Of a stretch of 64,000 bases of DNA, positions 44,937-58,000 are shown one piece after another. The stretch spans positions 3,472,001 through 3,536,000 of the forward strand of contig CP137318.1 in assembly GCA_033182465.1 (NCBI GenBank), written 5' to 3'. The notes below the pieces were generated by a model. That model saw only the letters and a program-made list of their open reading frames with translations, was not told where the DNA came from and did no database searches. Position 1 is the stretch's first letter. Every line of letters begins with the position of its first letter. The translations under genes were made by a program, and so were the position numbers. This stretch comes from Sanghuangporus weigelae (Eukaryota; Basidiomycota; Agaricomycetes; Hymenochaetales; Hymenochaetaceae).

Positions 44937-47900
44937 ATGACCGACTTGTCTGCGTTGTTAGAGTCATCGAAGGCTCTGACGGCTCATTTGGCCCGTCCAG
45001 ATCTACCTTCTGTCAACCTTTCTTTGGATCAAATTGAGGCTCAGTCAAGACGCCTCGTTTCTCGACAGCCTGGTGTTTCTGCAGATAATGACAGGGCGTA
45101 AGTGGTCCATAATGCTGCACGGTCTGGTCACTTATATTTGAGCAGGAACTATATACTCGCTCAAGCACACGTCGATGCACCAGCATTAGCAAATTCTATT
45201 GCGCATCTCAACGCCTCAACCACATTCTCCCCTCTGCAGCCGCTTCATGACACAGACGTTGCAGGGTTCCTTCGTCACTCACATGAACAAAACCTCATTG
45301 CAACTATTGAGGAAGGTCGTCGCGAGACACAGGAGGACTTCTATCGCGTCCTTGAAGACCGCAGTAGACGTGATTGGGAGGCACGGAAGAAACGCATTTT
45401 CGAAGAGCTTGGAACGCGAGCAGGCTCACAAGGGAAGACAAGCACCGAACTGCGGAAGTCTTTGAGAGCGAGTATGGCTCTTGGGGTAAGTCATGCTTAA
45501 TAACTTCAACTTGGTCTTTCTAACAGTCCATACAGCAATCAATTTCTGCTCCTCCGGCAAATAATCTGCAGTTCCAAAGCAAGATGCTTGCATACGATGC
45601 CGCTGTTGCTGAACTCAACAAGGCAAGATTACGCGGGATATCCTTTCCTGTTGTACACGCGCTACATAGAATTGCCAGAGATATTTCCACGGACGTTCGT
45701 TTCCTGTCTGCTTTCTTTTGAAGATTCAGGTTCTTATTGTGTTTCTAGCGCTTTTCACAAATACCACAACTCTTCCATACGTTGACTAAAATTGCCGACG
45801 AGCCACCGGTTCTTCCGCCTATCGAGCACGCCGGAGCACATATCCTTAACGCGCCACGCTTTGAGAGGAAATATGCTCGTGTGTACCTCGGCGACCCTGA
45901 GTCAAGAGAAGCTGTAGCGCTCCGAGTTCAGATCGCCACGGGGGCACGTACGGCTCTCGAGGAACAGTATTGGGATGTTCTTGAAAAGACCGTGCAGGCT
46001 CGTCCTGCAGATGCGCGTTTAGGTGGTGATCCAAGCATCGCAAACCATGTGCGAGCTTTCTTACTGCTACGATATTATCGTGGTGGTGAATGGGAAGAAC
46101 GTATCGAAGTGCGTAAAATTGAATCATACTATAGCCATAACTTCTTATCTACTACATATACTTGTAGCTTGTCGGAACTCAGCCAGTCTGGGCAAAGTTG
46201 TTCTACCTCATCCGTACAGGACATCGAGAGGAGGCTTTGGAGGAAGCACTAACTCATTCGAAGGGTCTAGAGCACCGTGAACCAGGTTTCGTAGATTATT
46301 TCAAGGCTTGGATAGGATCTCCAACTGGCAGGTGAGCCTCTTCTCTAAATTTCTCCCTTTACTTGGAGTACTGATCGTTACTAAACAGACTCTCGAAGTC
46401 CGCGCGCGACCACCTGCAAACAATGTACAACACACATATGTTGAACTCAGCAACGGCGGATACGTTCAAACTCGCGCTTTTCCGGTTAATGGGCAAACTT
46501 GATCCTGCACGGCGGAGTATTCCATTGGTTACTGCAACCGCGGAAGATTGGCTTTGGTTCCAACTTGCAATGGTTGATGAAGAGGAGACTGGTGGCTTGC
46601 GTGCACTGGCTGAAGTCCTCATGAGCTATGGAGAGCGCCACTTTGAAGGTACTCCAAGCCAGCGTCGTATTGGGATGTGGGCAAATGTCCTGCTGATGTG
46701 TGGGCAATTTGAGAGGGTATGAATCCATGCAGTTTCTTCAGCACTTTAACTACGACTGATGATTAACGCGCAGGCCGTTGCTGCTTTAGATGAGAATTCA
46801 GAGACCAAGGTTGAAGCTATTCACCTGGCAGTCGCTCTTGCATATCACGGCCTTCTCCGTGTTCCATCGAAGAAAGAGGCTTCTGACTACGATATTTGTA
46901 TGTGCTCTTGATTCTTCTTTCGTGTCCATCTTACTGACTGAGCGTCCACACACAAGTATGGGTATCGCAAGATTCTCCTCCAGCCCTCAACTTCGCAGCT
47001 CTCATCCACAAATATGTCCGCCCATTCACCAAGCTCGATTCACAGCATGCCTTGCAGTACGTTGCATGTATATGCCTATCGGCTGACCAAGGGGACGGCG
47101 TTGGGAAGGAGCAGATCGAATACGCGTGGTCGGAGGTCCGCAAGATCATCGTTCTTGCTGAAGGCGCGGGCTGGGACGAGCTTGTTGGCGGCTTGCGAGC
47201 GGATGGATCACGATACGTGAGTTTGTTTTATCGACGTACTCTGCGAAAACTAAGAACGCGTCACATATAGCCGGGCATAATTGAGCAAATGTCTCAGCTC
47301 CTTCTGCTCAAGGACAGTGACGAGTACTGCGAGAAGATCATCCGTGGGGCGGCATCACTATGCGAACGGGAGCGACGCCTTCTCGAAGCAATCAAACTGT
47401 ACAACATTGCTGGCGCGCACGACACAGTAATCTCATGTCTCGCGCAAGCGTTGGGCGAGATCGTCTCGCAACCGGACGGCGGAGGAGAAGAAGGTCGTCG
47501 CATCGAAGCGACCGCCCGAGAGATTTATTACCACTATTCCCGACTCAACCGCGCTGCTGGACGGGCGAGAGATGCTGTCAACGTGTTACTCCGCCTTCGT
47601 GATGCAATGGCAGCGAAGGAAGGCGGAAGACTCGAGTCGGCTTTGGAGGCCATTGAGTCGACGGAGCTGGTGCCATTTGAGGGCGACGCGGCGAAGTTGA
47701 ACCGCCGTGCTGCTGAGTTCGAGTCGACGTATGACGATGCAGTGAAACGAAACTTGCCAGTATATCTTCCGCTTACGATGGAGATCCTTGCGGAGCTTCA
47801 TAAGAAAATCAAGAATTCTTCTATGGCCGAGGCCAGTAAAAAGATGGTGCGTATGAAGAGATTTCGCTATACTGCTCACACTAATCAGTTTACTTTTCTG

Positions 47901-48027
47901 TTAGTCTCTGGACAAACTGCATGTAAGATCACGTTCGCTTGTTATGTTTGCGGGTATGTTACGCTTTAGGATGATGCCGGAGGTGTATTCATACTTGGCT
48001 CGATTGGATGTCGAGATCGCACTTTAG
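44937..48027 (+). CDS. NIC96: Nucleoporin NIC96/NUP93
   Basis: A linker nucleoporin of the inner ring of the nuclear pore. ATG at 44937 (MTDLSALLESSKALTAHLAR). The first intron (45098-45145) joins to NYILAQAHVDAPALANSIAHL, then the coiled N-terminal part (GRRETQEDFYRVLEDRSRRD, RIFEELGTR) and the alpha-solenoid: LNAPRFERKYARVYLGDP, the block around 46420 with LALFRLMGKLDPARRSIP, TAEDWLWFQLAMVDE, HFEGTPSQRRIGMWANVLL, and the C-terminal RRLLEAIKLYNIAG. The last exon ends SLVMFAGMLRFRMMPEVYSY, stop at 48025. Many short introns. No transmembrane segment, as expected. Its 3' end converges on YJU2. Confidence 0.9.
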
Positions 48028-48207
48028 ACATTAACGATGATGATGCTATCCTCCTTTGTTATTTTCGTGTATCAGTATCAAATGCGAACGCCATGATATG
48101 ACAAGTAGATCGAAGGTTAGAGCGTCCCAGATACATTAAGAGTCTACAGCTACATAGGAAGTAAAATAGGTATACAATGCAACTACCCATCCTCGACACT
48201 GACCACA

Positions 48208-49197
48208 TCAACTCGCCGCTTTCACAGGCGCTTTCCCCTTCTTTACTAATTTGATACCGAAAGGATTCGATGCAGTCTTCTGCTTCTTCACCACCGGAGC
48301 TACATTTTTCGAGGCCAGTAAGGACTTAGCATTGTCTGAGAGCAACTTATGCAACTCTGGTTCGTCGCCGTCTGCCTTCCGCTTGACCACAACAGAAGAT
48401 GTTGATGGCTTCGGCGATTCTTCGTCGGGTTCTGTTTTGAGTGCTGGCCCCGATGGACCAACTCTCGAGAAGACTTCTCGAACGAGCTTCTCGTCCTCTT
48501 CGTCTTCCAATCGTTTAGCTGCCGCTTCTTCTTGTTCCACCTCATCCAGTGCGAGCTTGTCCAGAAGGTCTGAAGAAGCAGCTACTCGTTCATTACGAGC
48601 ATTTCTTGCACGAATGTCTTGCAAGGCATCCAGTACATCCATCTCGCGCTTCGAGTCCAATGTCCTGTTCTCCAACGCCTTCATCGGATTGTTCTCCTCT
48701 GCCTCTAAGCGTGCGAGCTTGTCTTCCTCTTCCGCAGCGGCTTCGTCTCGCCACGGTTCAAAGTTCCGCGACGCACCATGTTCGGCAGTGTAGTCTGTGT
48801 TTTTCGGATCCGTCTTGAACGTAATCTCGGCGGAACAGAGGGTACATTTGATGTAAAAACGGAAGATCTTGATCCCATAGTAGGTCTCCTCTTCGACCGT
48901 CTCCTTTCGTGCGTTGAACTTCTTGCCCTTGTAGATGTACTCGCCGCAAGTGTTACACCGCCTGCATATGACATGTTAGGATACAGACAGACATTGAAAG
49001 TACTGAAAGTTACTTACATTGAAAAGGGCGCCATGAGACGCACAACCTGCTGAGAGTTCCTGGGGAGTTTCCGTCGAGGGATCAACGACGGATCGAAGTC
49101 CGGAGGAATGTACTTGTTAAGAACTATCATATAAACGTGACTTAGCACAGAATTCAGCACTCGAGGTGTCGAAAAACTTACCTTTACGTTCCGACAT
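48208..49197 (-). CDS. YJU2: Splicing factor YJU2/CCDC94
   Basis: A step-1 splicing factor of the CWC16 family that acts in the spliceosome with the Prp19 complex. Exons 49197-49182, 49123-49018 and 48961-48208 give 291 residues. Seen: [37 protein letters not shown], the zinc-binding pairs CNTC and CTLC around [12 protein letters not shown] and [34 protein letters not shown], a long Glu-rich coiled-coil region, and a basic tail ([14 protein letters not shown]). The length and layout fit the family. Both introns are ordinary GT-AG. Confidence 0.93.
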
Positions 49198-49597
49198 GTT
49201 GCGATAGGTTCAGGGAAGGATGCAGAGATGCAATAAGCAAGTTCCAGTTGTAGTGCGGTGGGTGGATGAAGTCAAAGTAGTAAAGTAAGTCCCGTGACCA
49301 ATGCGTTGGCTGTTGGCTAATTACGTAAACAGTAGCGCCAAAAAAGGCACAGGTTTACAAAGCACCTACAGTCCCTGACAATTAAATAGCGATACGAGAA
49401 AGAGCTAGACGCAACCACATCTTGGAAGAGTGCTTTACGAGCTTCTCAAAAAACATTCAGACATAGCCGCACAAGCTTTGATCTATATTGTGTATAAAAA
49501 TACAGTTCAGTGCAGACATGAATAGCTACAAGACAAAGCTTTGTCCACAAAATAGATAGAGCAAGAAGAACAACGATGTCAGGGAGTCTATGGTCCA
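49198..49597. other. Intergenic region upstream of YJU2
   Basis: 400 bases holding the YJU2 promoter (minus) and the 3' flank of the F-box gene. No gene or repeat is seen. Confidence 0.5.
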
Positions 49598-51759
49598 TCA
49601 ACAGTCAGTATGCTCCAAGCCAGGCATCTCATAATCTATCGGGATATCTTTTCGTTCCATCCAATCTGCATCATCCCCTCCAAGGTCTACACCAGTTCCA
49701 CAGTCCAGCCTCCGTCGCGTTGGGAGTTCTTTTATGTCGATCCCTTTAGTCCCTCTCACGACGACGAAATGCTCGCCGTGCCAGCCGATGAAGTCAAGCG
49801 ATGGCACTTCATGTGCGATGAATCGGACACTACTGTACCATTGATCGGTTTGGACATGGAATTCTTTTTCTGACATTGCTGAGATTTGCGGTCTTCGGCG
49901 TCGTGAATTGTGCAGGTGGAGCATCCCAAGGGAAGGAAAGTGTGAAAAGAGAGATGAGTATCCTTCCTGTAGGAGAGCAGAAATATGTTAGAAACAGACA
50001 CGTAGAATCCAGGTGGAATACTGACGATCGCTCTGTCTGAGACGACGGTGGATAGATGCAGAGCAACCATGTGTTTGGGGATGGAATTGACGAGTTTCAC
50101 AATCGCCACGTCATTCAAGTTGGGAATTCTGACTCGTAGGGCTGTCAAGTTTTCAAGGCAAGGCAGAACGCTCTGTACGAGATCCCACGGACAATTCCCC
50201 AAGTCCAAGCGCCTTAACTTTGGTCTGCACCTGATGAATTTTGTCACGTTCGCAAAGAGTTCTCGGTCATCGTCATGCCCGACCAGAATGAATCGGAAGG
50301 ACTCGAGGTGAGGTAAGAACGAATGCTCGCCTGCGATAACATGGTCACTCCCAAATACCACGCTCGCTGCTCCAGGCTCTTCGAAAGTTCCATGTAGAGT
50401 AAGGCTCTGCAAACTATGGGCGTGCGCAATCCGGGAAAGGACAATGTGAGAGATTCGCGTATCGACAAGATCCAGGTGCGTAAGGTTCCGGATGGAGTCG
50501 GACTCAAAAGCGCGATCCCAACTGTGATCCCGCTTCAGGTAGGCCCCAAGGCAGAGATGACGTATCGTGGATTCATTGTTGTCAAGAACTTTGCGAACTT
50601 CACCCATGTCCGCCCAACCGTCGTCATCCTCGGCCCGGAGTGTGAATTTTCGGAGGTTACAGAAGGCAGATACGCCCCGAGCATCGAAGTGCCATCCACT
50701 TTGAAACGCGATTGAATTGAATCAGAGACAGGGCAATTTCTGGTTGAGGAGGTCACTTACATGAGTCCGAGGCTCTCGAGTTTCGGGTGACTGTCCAGGA
50801 TGGCCGCTACATCTTGGTCCACGAGTTCTGGGTAACCAATCCACTCGAAGTCTTTTAAGCCAGTGAAGAAAGGTAAGGCCTCTCTAAATAATCCTGAACA
50901 TTTTGTCAATTGAGTGGGCAGTGAACTAAGAAGAATCGGTACTTACTCAACATCAGGTCCAACATATCACCCTCCTCATATGCCCAATGTATTCTGAGCG
51001 TCTTAATCTTTTTAGCGAAGACAGGATCTTTCTTCACCCGTGAAAATAGATCCAACCCTTTGTTGACATTATCCATTTGATCATCTCCGAAGAATAGGTC
51101 GAGAGAGCGGAATATATGTCTTTGGGCAATTTCGCGGTGAGAGGAAGAGACAAGCAGGCATTCACGGAGGTGATAACGAGGAATATATCGTGTGATGCGG
51201 TCCCAGATCTCGAGAGGTGCTCTTTGCCATGCCGGTTCATTTATGAAATGAATCTGACGGAATCTAGATCAAACACTGTCATGTGTTGATTGATATGATA
51301 TCGAAAGCCTACGAGTTTATTTTTGCGAAGTTGAGCTCGTGCTTCTCGATTTGAAGGATCAATGACTGTTACGGCTTGGTAATCTTCGCGGCACATTAGC
51401 AATAGCTCAGATAGATCAAAAGTCGAAAACCTTGATGTGCCTGTACGAGAAGGTGTTCCGCGGCCGTGCGCCTTGCATTCGCTCTGACAAGCTGAGCTCT
51501 ACCAATATCTTCGTTTGAAATACCTGGTGTTTGCAAATACACCTCAAGGTATCGCTCAACCTTCTCACCATATCTAACGCGTATCATCAGTCCGTTTGAT
51601 CATTCTCATGAACAAAAGTGAATCATTTGCGCACTGTCCAGCCTGAATCATCGCAAGAGAGGTATTGAGCAGCAAAGCTGCCTTTTGTTCCGTGGTCATC
51701 GCTTCGACTGCATCGAAGACTGTGGACGTGAGGTTGTCCAATGGTACTGGTGAAGCCAT
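49598..51759 (-). CDS. F-box/LRR protein with TPR-like N-terminus
   Basis: The start is set at 51759 (MASPVPLDNLTSTVFDAVEA); an in-frame ATG at 51786 is possible. After short exons with helical, TPR-like text (KVERYLEVYLQTPG, ARRTAAEHLLVQAHQ, IDPSNREARAQLRKN) comes an F-box (PLEIWDRITRYIPRYHLREC, ending RHIFRSLDLFF). A leucine-rich-repeat-like region follows (FCNLRKFTLRAEDD, LTHLDLVDTRISHIVL, LPHLESFRFILV, LRRLDLGNCPWDLV, LENLTALRVRIPNL). F-box proteins recruit substrates to SCF ubiquitin ligases. The substrate here is unknown. This type is expanded and fast-evolving in mushrooms. Confidence 0.78.
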
Positions 51760-52199
51760 GGTTCTGTCTGATGGTGGGCGTGGCATGGCAAGGAGTGGGA
51801 GCTAAAATGTTCAATGTTGGACCATCTTATCCCACCAAGACCATGGTAATGGCTGCACACCAAGGTTCTGGACTTCTCACGAGACCCAATAGGAACCAAT
51901 GTTCACAAGGATAGTGTGCAAACCGGTGAGAATCTTCTTTTCGGACGCTGAATGACATGACTTTCAAGAGTTATTTTGTTTTACTTTATTTTATTTTATC
52001 GAGGAATTTCTTTCCAATGTTTTTTTTGTGCTTTGTTGATCCGAATGCCGTGGCTGTCCACCAACGTCTAAATTCGGATGTACTTCTGTTGTGTCATTGA
52101 CCACGTTCTTCCTTTGTCCTTCGTCACGACTGGTCACGACTGTTATGATCTAGTTCTCGTGTTTGTTTTCTTCTTGATAGACTCTGATATCTACTTCAG
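51760..52199. other. Divergent region F-box/ABC genes
   Basis: 440 bases with a T-rich stretch near 51970-52030, the likely promoter area for both genes. No gene is seen. Confidence 0.5.
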
Positions 52200-54921
52200 A
52201 TGCGGAGAAGGCGGCAGTGGACGTCTTCAAAGGGCACTTTCAACCCGGACGACGAGCAGCGCGTCAAACACACCAAGATTGGCGTATGGGACCTCTATGA
52301 GGAAATCACTCCAGAGCTCAAAAATGTCCCGGGAGGCGCAAAGCTAGAGCAACTCAATGAAATGAAACTGAGTATCCCGTACATATGGCGCATGCTACAA
52401 GACCTTGGTAGCCTCAAGAATTGTTGGCTTGCGTTGACATTGTATGTCGCGTGCACCATGGTTCTTTCTCTGCTTCCAGCCGTTACTTTATGGTACTCGG
52501 GCCAAATGCTCCGGATTGTAAGTCAAATCCACTATATATTCTGCTGTTTCTGATAAACTGCTAGGTAGAGTCCGCCGTGGAGACTCGAACGGTTGATACA
52601 ACCGTCTTGACACGAGTCGCTGTTGGTCGGATGACTGTCGCGGTAGTGAAGCGGCTCCTGAATCACGTCAAAAGTCGGACAATGACACTTCTTGACCAGC
52701 GCATCAAAGCACACTATTCGGGGCATATCTTTGAAGCCTACGCACGTCTTGATCTTCCGGCATTTGAGGACCCTATTGTTCGACGTCAGCTCGAGGCAGC
52801 TGAGGGTGGACGTAGCTCCGTTGCTTGGGACACTGTGCAGATGCTTGCGAATACATTCTCTCACGTCATTCAGCTGGTTTCACAAGTGTCCGTTTTGCTA
52901 AGCGTTCTACGCGGTCAGCGAGATGGTACTCTAATAGCCCTATTGAGCTTCATTTCGCCTGTGTTCCAATGGATGCGTTTTCAGCAGTTCGTTTCGCATG
53001 GAGGTATTCTTCTGTCCCTATAGACATTCTGCAGCTAGCTAATTCGGATCCCAGTCTGGGCTGCTACCTGCCGAAACAACAATTACATGAGGCTTCAAGG
53101 ACTGAAGCGTATGGTCACTAGTCCTATTCACCGCAAAGAAATTGTCGCGGGAAACTTATTTCAGCGACTATTAAATGGTGTGTAATTGGTTCTGAAAGAC
53201 ACTTAATACTGACGTTGTTGTAGAATTTTATGTAGCTCAAGAGGCAGTCGGGGATGATGGTGGAGAGTTCCACGAGCTACGCCGAAAGTATTATTTACGT
53301 GATCGCCTCATGTCACTTTCTCTTCTCTCAGATCCACTCAAAGAGATACCTCAAGTGAGTCCTTGTAGTCCCGTCTTTTTTCTCCTAACCAAAGTTATTC
53401 GCAGATTGTTTTTGCCTTACGTGCTGTACAATACCCCGCATCAATACCCATCACACTAGCATCGCTAAATCTCATCCAGTCGACCGTCTCATCCTTCTCT
53501 CACTCATTGCTCCTATTCTTCGATCAATTTGGCTCCGTAGCAGTTCACCTCGACTCAATTCGTAAGTTGTACGAAATTAAGAATATTCGATTGAAGGTCC
53601 GGGACGGCACGGAACCGTATCCGGAAAACGAGCAAGACTTGAGATCGGGGATTTCTGTTGAATTTAGGTAAGCGAACGTTGCAAAGAATTGGCCGTTATG
53701 TCCGTTCTTACTTAATTTCTTGTGATAGACGCGTGTCCTTTAAATATCCTGGAAGCGATGCGTATGCATTGAATGACGTTTCCTTCAGAATCGAGCGCGG
53801 ACAGCTTTGTGTAGGGATCACTTATCCAACTTGTCACTTTTCGTTTCTGACGTATTGGTAGGTCATAGTCGGAGTCAACGGCAGCGGAAAGAGTACGATT
53901 TTAAAGCTACTTACTCGATTGTACGATCCGACCGAGGGCAAGATCCTGATTGATGGTCTGGATATCAAAACCTTGAAGCTAAAAGACCTCAGACGCGCTG
54001 TTGCAGTGCTGTTCCAGGACTATTCGCATTTCCCACTATCAGTGAGACCTTCCTCTACTTTCCAGCCTTAACATATTTTTTGACTCGCGGGAAGATAAAA
54101 GAAAACATCGGCCTGGGAGACCCTTATGCTCCTTATGACGACGAACGAATCGAACGTGCAGCCGAAGCAGGCGGTGCATACGAATTTGTCAAGAAACTAA
54201 CAGACGGCTTTGACGAGTATCTTGATAGACCAGTGTCCGATTATTACTCTTCATTGCCAGAAGGCACAACTTCGTTGTTTGGCCGTTCCGTAGATCATAG
54301 CAGAGTCCGAAGGATGGGGAACATGAGTGTAGCAGAGTCGAGTCAGCTGAGTGGTGGGCAGATGCAGAGGCTCGCCGTGTAAGTCTTTTGTATTAGTAGT
54401 GGCTTTGATACTGCGAGTGTTGTCCATTAATGTTTTTTTTAGATCAAGAACGTTCATGCGCTCCGTAGCAGACGATTCTGGTGTCGGATTGCTTTTGTTT
54501 GACGAGCCGAGGTGGGTGCATTGATTTGATCTGATTGGACTGGCAACTAAACTAATACGTTGATCCACTATGAAGTGCGTCTCTCGATCCCCAAGCTGAA
54601 CACGGTAGGTGAAAAAAAAAACGGTGATAAGGCAATACTGATGTATTAATACAGATCTATTTGAGCGTTTACGAGCCCTTCGAGTAAATAAAACGATGAT
54701 CTTCTCGTCTCATAGATTTGGCAGCTTGACGCGATACGCGGATGTAATTCTGTGCGTTGCTTGCTTGTTTACCTCTACCCCTTCCACTTATGACTGTTTC
54801 CCTTTGTAGATACATGCGAGATTCAGTAGTGGATGAGATCGGAACACATGAGTCTCTCTTGAAGAAGGGTGGAGGATACGCAAATGTGTACAACCTCCAG
54901 GCCAGAGCATTTCTATCATGA
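52200..54921 (+). CDS. ABC transporter, half-size type
   Basis: A membrane ATPase with one hydrophobic region and one nucleotide-binding domain. ATG at 52200. A soluble lead is followed by membrane segments around CWLALTLYVACTMVLSLLP and later ASIPITLASLNLI. The nucleotide-binding domain has Walker A GVNGSGKST (53871-53897), FQDYSHFPLS (Q-loop), signature LSGGQMQR (54347), Walker B LLLFDEPSASLDP and the H-loop IFSSHRF. All ATPase motifs are intact. A long insert rich in Ser/Arg lies between Q-loop and signature. The substrate is not predictable. It resembles fungal ABCB-like half transporters, but the membrane part matches poorly. Many short introns. Confidence 0.85.
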
Positions 54922-55038
54922 CTTTATACGGGTGACGATTTTCCCCGTGCTTACACACGTCTCAGGATACATGCAATACTAGTCGAACAGGACACGAGCA
55001 TAGACACATAAGTAGACATGAGCATATCAATTGCATAT
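54922..55038. other. Convergent intergenic region
   Basis: 117 bases between the stop of the ABC gene and the stop of the large helicase gene. Nothing recognised. Confidence 0.5.
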
Positions 55039-58000
55039 CTAGTACTCATCATCTACATTGAGCGACGGTTTCGCCCTTTTCGCTGGCTGAGATGGCACTT
55101 TCTTCAGAATAACTTCTTCCACTTCTCGACCTATATCCTGTTCGGCTTGCCCGGCCTTAGCTGAGACTAGGAAGGAGGCGATGTCGCGCACTACGTTTTG
55201 CAAGTCCTCCAAAGTGCGATTTATATGCCATTCCGATCTTGCCTTGACCCTCGCTTTAAGCTGTTCGAGATGCTTTCGATCCGCACTGACAACACATTAA
55301 GGATGGCTCTTTCGTTTCCTTGGAAGTAGCTGTTGCTACGTACCTAACTTGACTGAGCAGTTCGTGAAGCTTCTCGTAGTCGATTTGTGCATCCTTCGAT
55401 TTTGATGTAAGTTGCTTTTTGGCTTTGCTCTTGTTTGACTGGAGCTGTACTTGGAGCGCGTCCAAACAAATGAGGAGATCCGGGGTGATGGCAAGATAAA
55501 CGAGGCGATGATGGTGGCTCGGCCATTGCTTGTCTCTGTCGAAGTCTACAGTCAAACAATCTTTATAGTACCTGGCCTGTTTTCCACGTAACCCAGTATG
55601 ATCCAGTTCGTTCAGGCGAGCGCGGATAGCTCTGTACCACCGTTGGATTCTGAGAGCAGCTCGTTCCTTCGTTCGCCGCAGCCGCCACAAGAATCTCAGA
55701 ATGATATGACCTGCAGCTTCTTCATCGCTCGTAAGCTTGCTTGCAAATACTTGCGTAGACTCTTCGGCTAAGACCTCGGCCTCCTCTGAATTTACCAGCA
55801 GGGTATCGTGATCGTCCTCCCCATAGTCTTCTTGTGTCAATCCGGCAACTTCATACATCGAAGGATTTTGTTCATCTCCATGTATGGGCTGGCTAAGAAT
55901 ACTATGCGCATGTGGGTTGAGCGAGGACTCAGGATCTGGTATAGAAATGGCTGTAGTTTCCACACGAGTGGAAGAACCTCTGTCTCTATTGAAAGTCGAT
56001 AGAGACAGTAAGTGGTCTCTGTCTGTGAAGGTTACTTGATGAATGTTTGCTTCTGGTGGAAGTGTCATGGGATTATGTTCATTCTGGACGAGCTGGATCA
56101 TCCAATCAAGACTGGAAGAGGGAACCGAACATGCTGCTGCACGACGAATGCCCGACCAATTCCTACTCAAGAGATATCTATTGGAAAGTTTAGTCTACGA
56201 CTCGCCCGAATATCATTACACTTGGACTCACGGTTTGAGCATAACTGGCACCGGACCGACACAGGCTGCTCGGAGACTGGCGACGGTTTGAAGAATGGAA
56301 TCTCGAATTTCTCGAGTAGAATTGAAACCAACTTTTTATTTTCAAGTATAAGTTCGAGTTGGCAAGATGCATTTGAACACTTACTTAGGCACACAGCTCG
56401 ACAGCTGTTCATGCTTTCAGTAAGACTCCAAGAAGAAACTATTTCAACTTACATCCTTTGGATGGCAAGGCACCTGACGATGTACGCCGAAGCACCACGC
56501 AGATGCGCAATATCTGAAACTCGTTGGAGACTATGGTTGATCACAATGAGTCCGGAACCTACCTTTGTCCGATCTAGATAGCAAGTGAAAAGCTAGATCC
56601 GCTAGCTGTTTAATCAACCACCATATCGGTGCCCGAATATTGTACTCCAGATTAAAATTCAGCCTCGGCAAGACGTATACAAGCCAGGACCTTGGAAGAA
56701 GACAATTGTGGAATTTGCCTTGCAGGTTTTTAAACAAAAGGACACTCGTGGCGGACAATAGTTCAACGAGTCGACAAAGGTGTCCTACATCAATAATGAG
56801 ACCGAACTGGATAACGTGCCTGATTTTTAAACATGAGAGACCATGCATAAAGCGGAATGTTATGACTTACCCTATAAAAGTGCATCCCGATTTGATTATG
56901 TCCGGGTACGATACGTCAAGGGCTTTAAGAAGATCCGGAATTCGCGATTGCTCTAGTATCTGGCCAAGCGCTGGTAAGATCTTTTGCCCCGTAAAAAAAG
57001 GTGCTCGAGTGAGGAATGTTCGAGCCCTATCCCTGTCCTGCCATAGACCGATAGTCGCAACTTCCATAATTGCATTCCGGAACCACCAAGAAGAGACGTG
57101 ATTTGGGCCAATCTGATATGTGCGATTCTGAAGCCAAATTGCGACAGCAGCCATTCCCTTACTAAGTTCAGGAATATAATCGCTCGAGACATTGGCTATC
57201 CCTCCAAGTGCTAAGAGAGATGGATGTAGAATATTGTAAAGATTTGAAATCCAGTCCCTAGAGAAAAATTGCACTTAGGTACTTTACAGTCCATAAAGTA
57301 ATCGGGTTGCTCACTGATGATGTCTCGTCCGATCGCTCTGAGTCAAGGCAAAGTCGACTGTTTGAAGAATGAGGATTTGGAGCAAATGCACCCTTACGCG
57401 GCAATTAAACCACGTCATATCCACAGACTTCATGTCTATATGCTCGCGACGACAATCGCTCCGATAACACTGTCCTTGTAGCGCGTACGCGAGACACGGA
57501 TCGCCAAACAACTTGTTTCGTATCCAGCCGACTTTGATGATCTGATTTTCCACCATTCTGCTAAGTCGCTCCCTGACAGAGGCCTTGATGATTGACACAA
57601 GTACGCCACGACTGACAACAACTCCAGTTTCAGTCGTTTGAAAGGACCCGTGTCGGTCCTTCCTCGTCATAGCATGATCTGCCAAGATCGAGCCGTATGT
57701 CAGTAGAAACAAGTCTTCCGACTCATTTTGAAATCCAAATAAATCCTGTGTTCTGCGTCTGTCGGCATTTATATCACGACTCCAAATTTCCCGCAGGATT
57801 TCGCCGTAAGCTATCCATGCTTTCAGGTATCGAACAACGTCGTGCATGTTATCAATACGAATACGATCACTTGATGTTAGTAGGTAGTCGAGAATGAGAA
57901 CGGCAGCCTGAGGGTTGTTCAGGTTATGAAACCTCCCATAAGCGTTTAGTAGGAACTCGTTGTCCTTCCTGTCAAACGCCTCAAACATGTCTATCTACCG

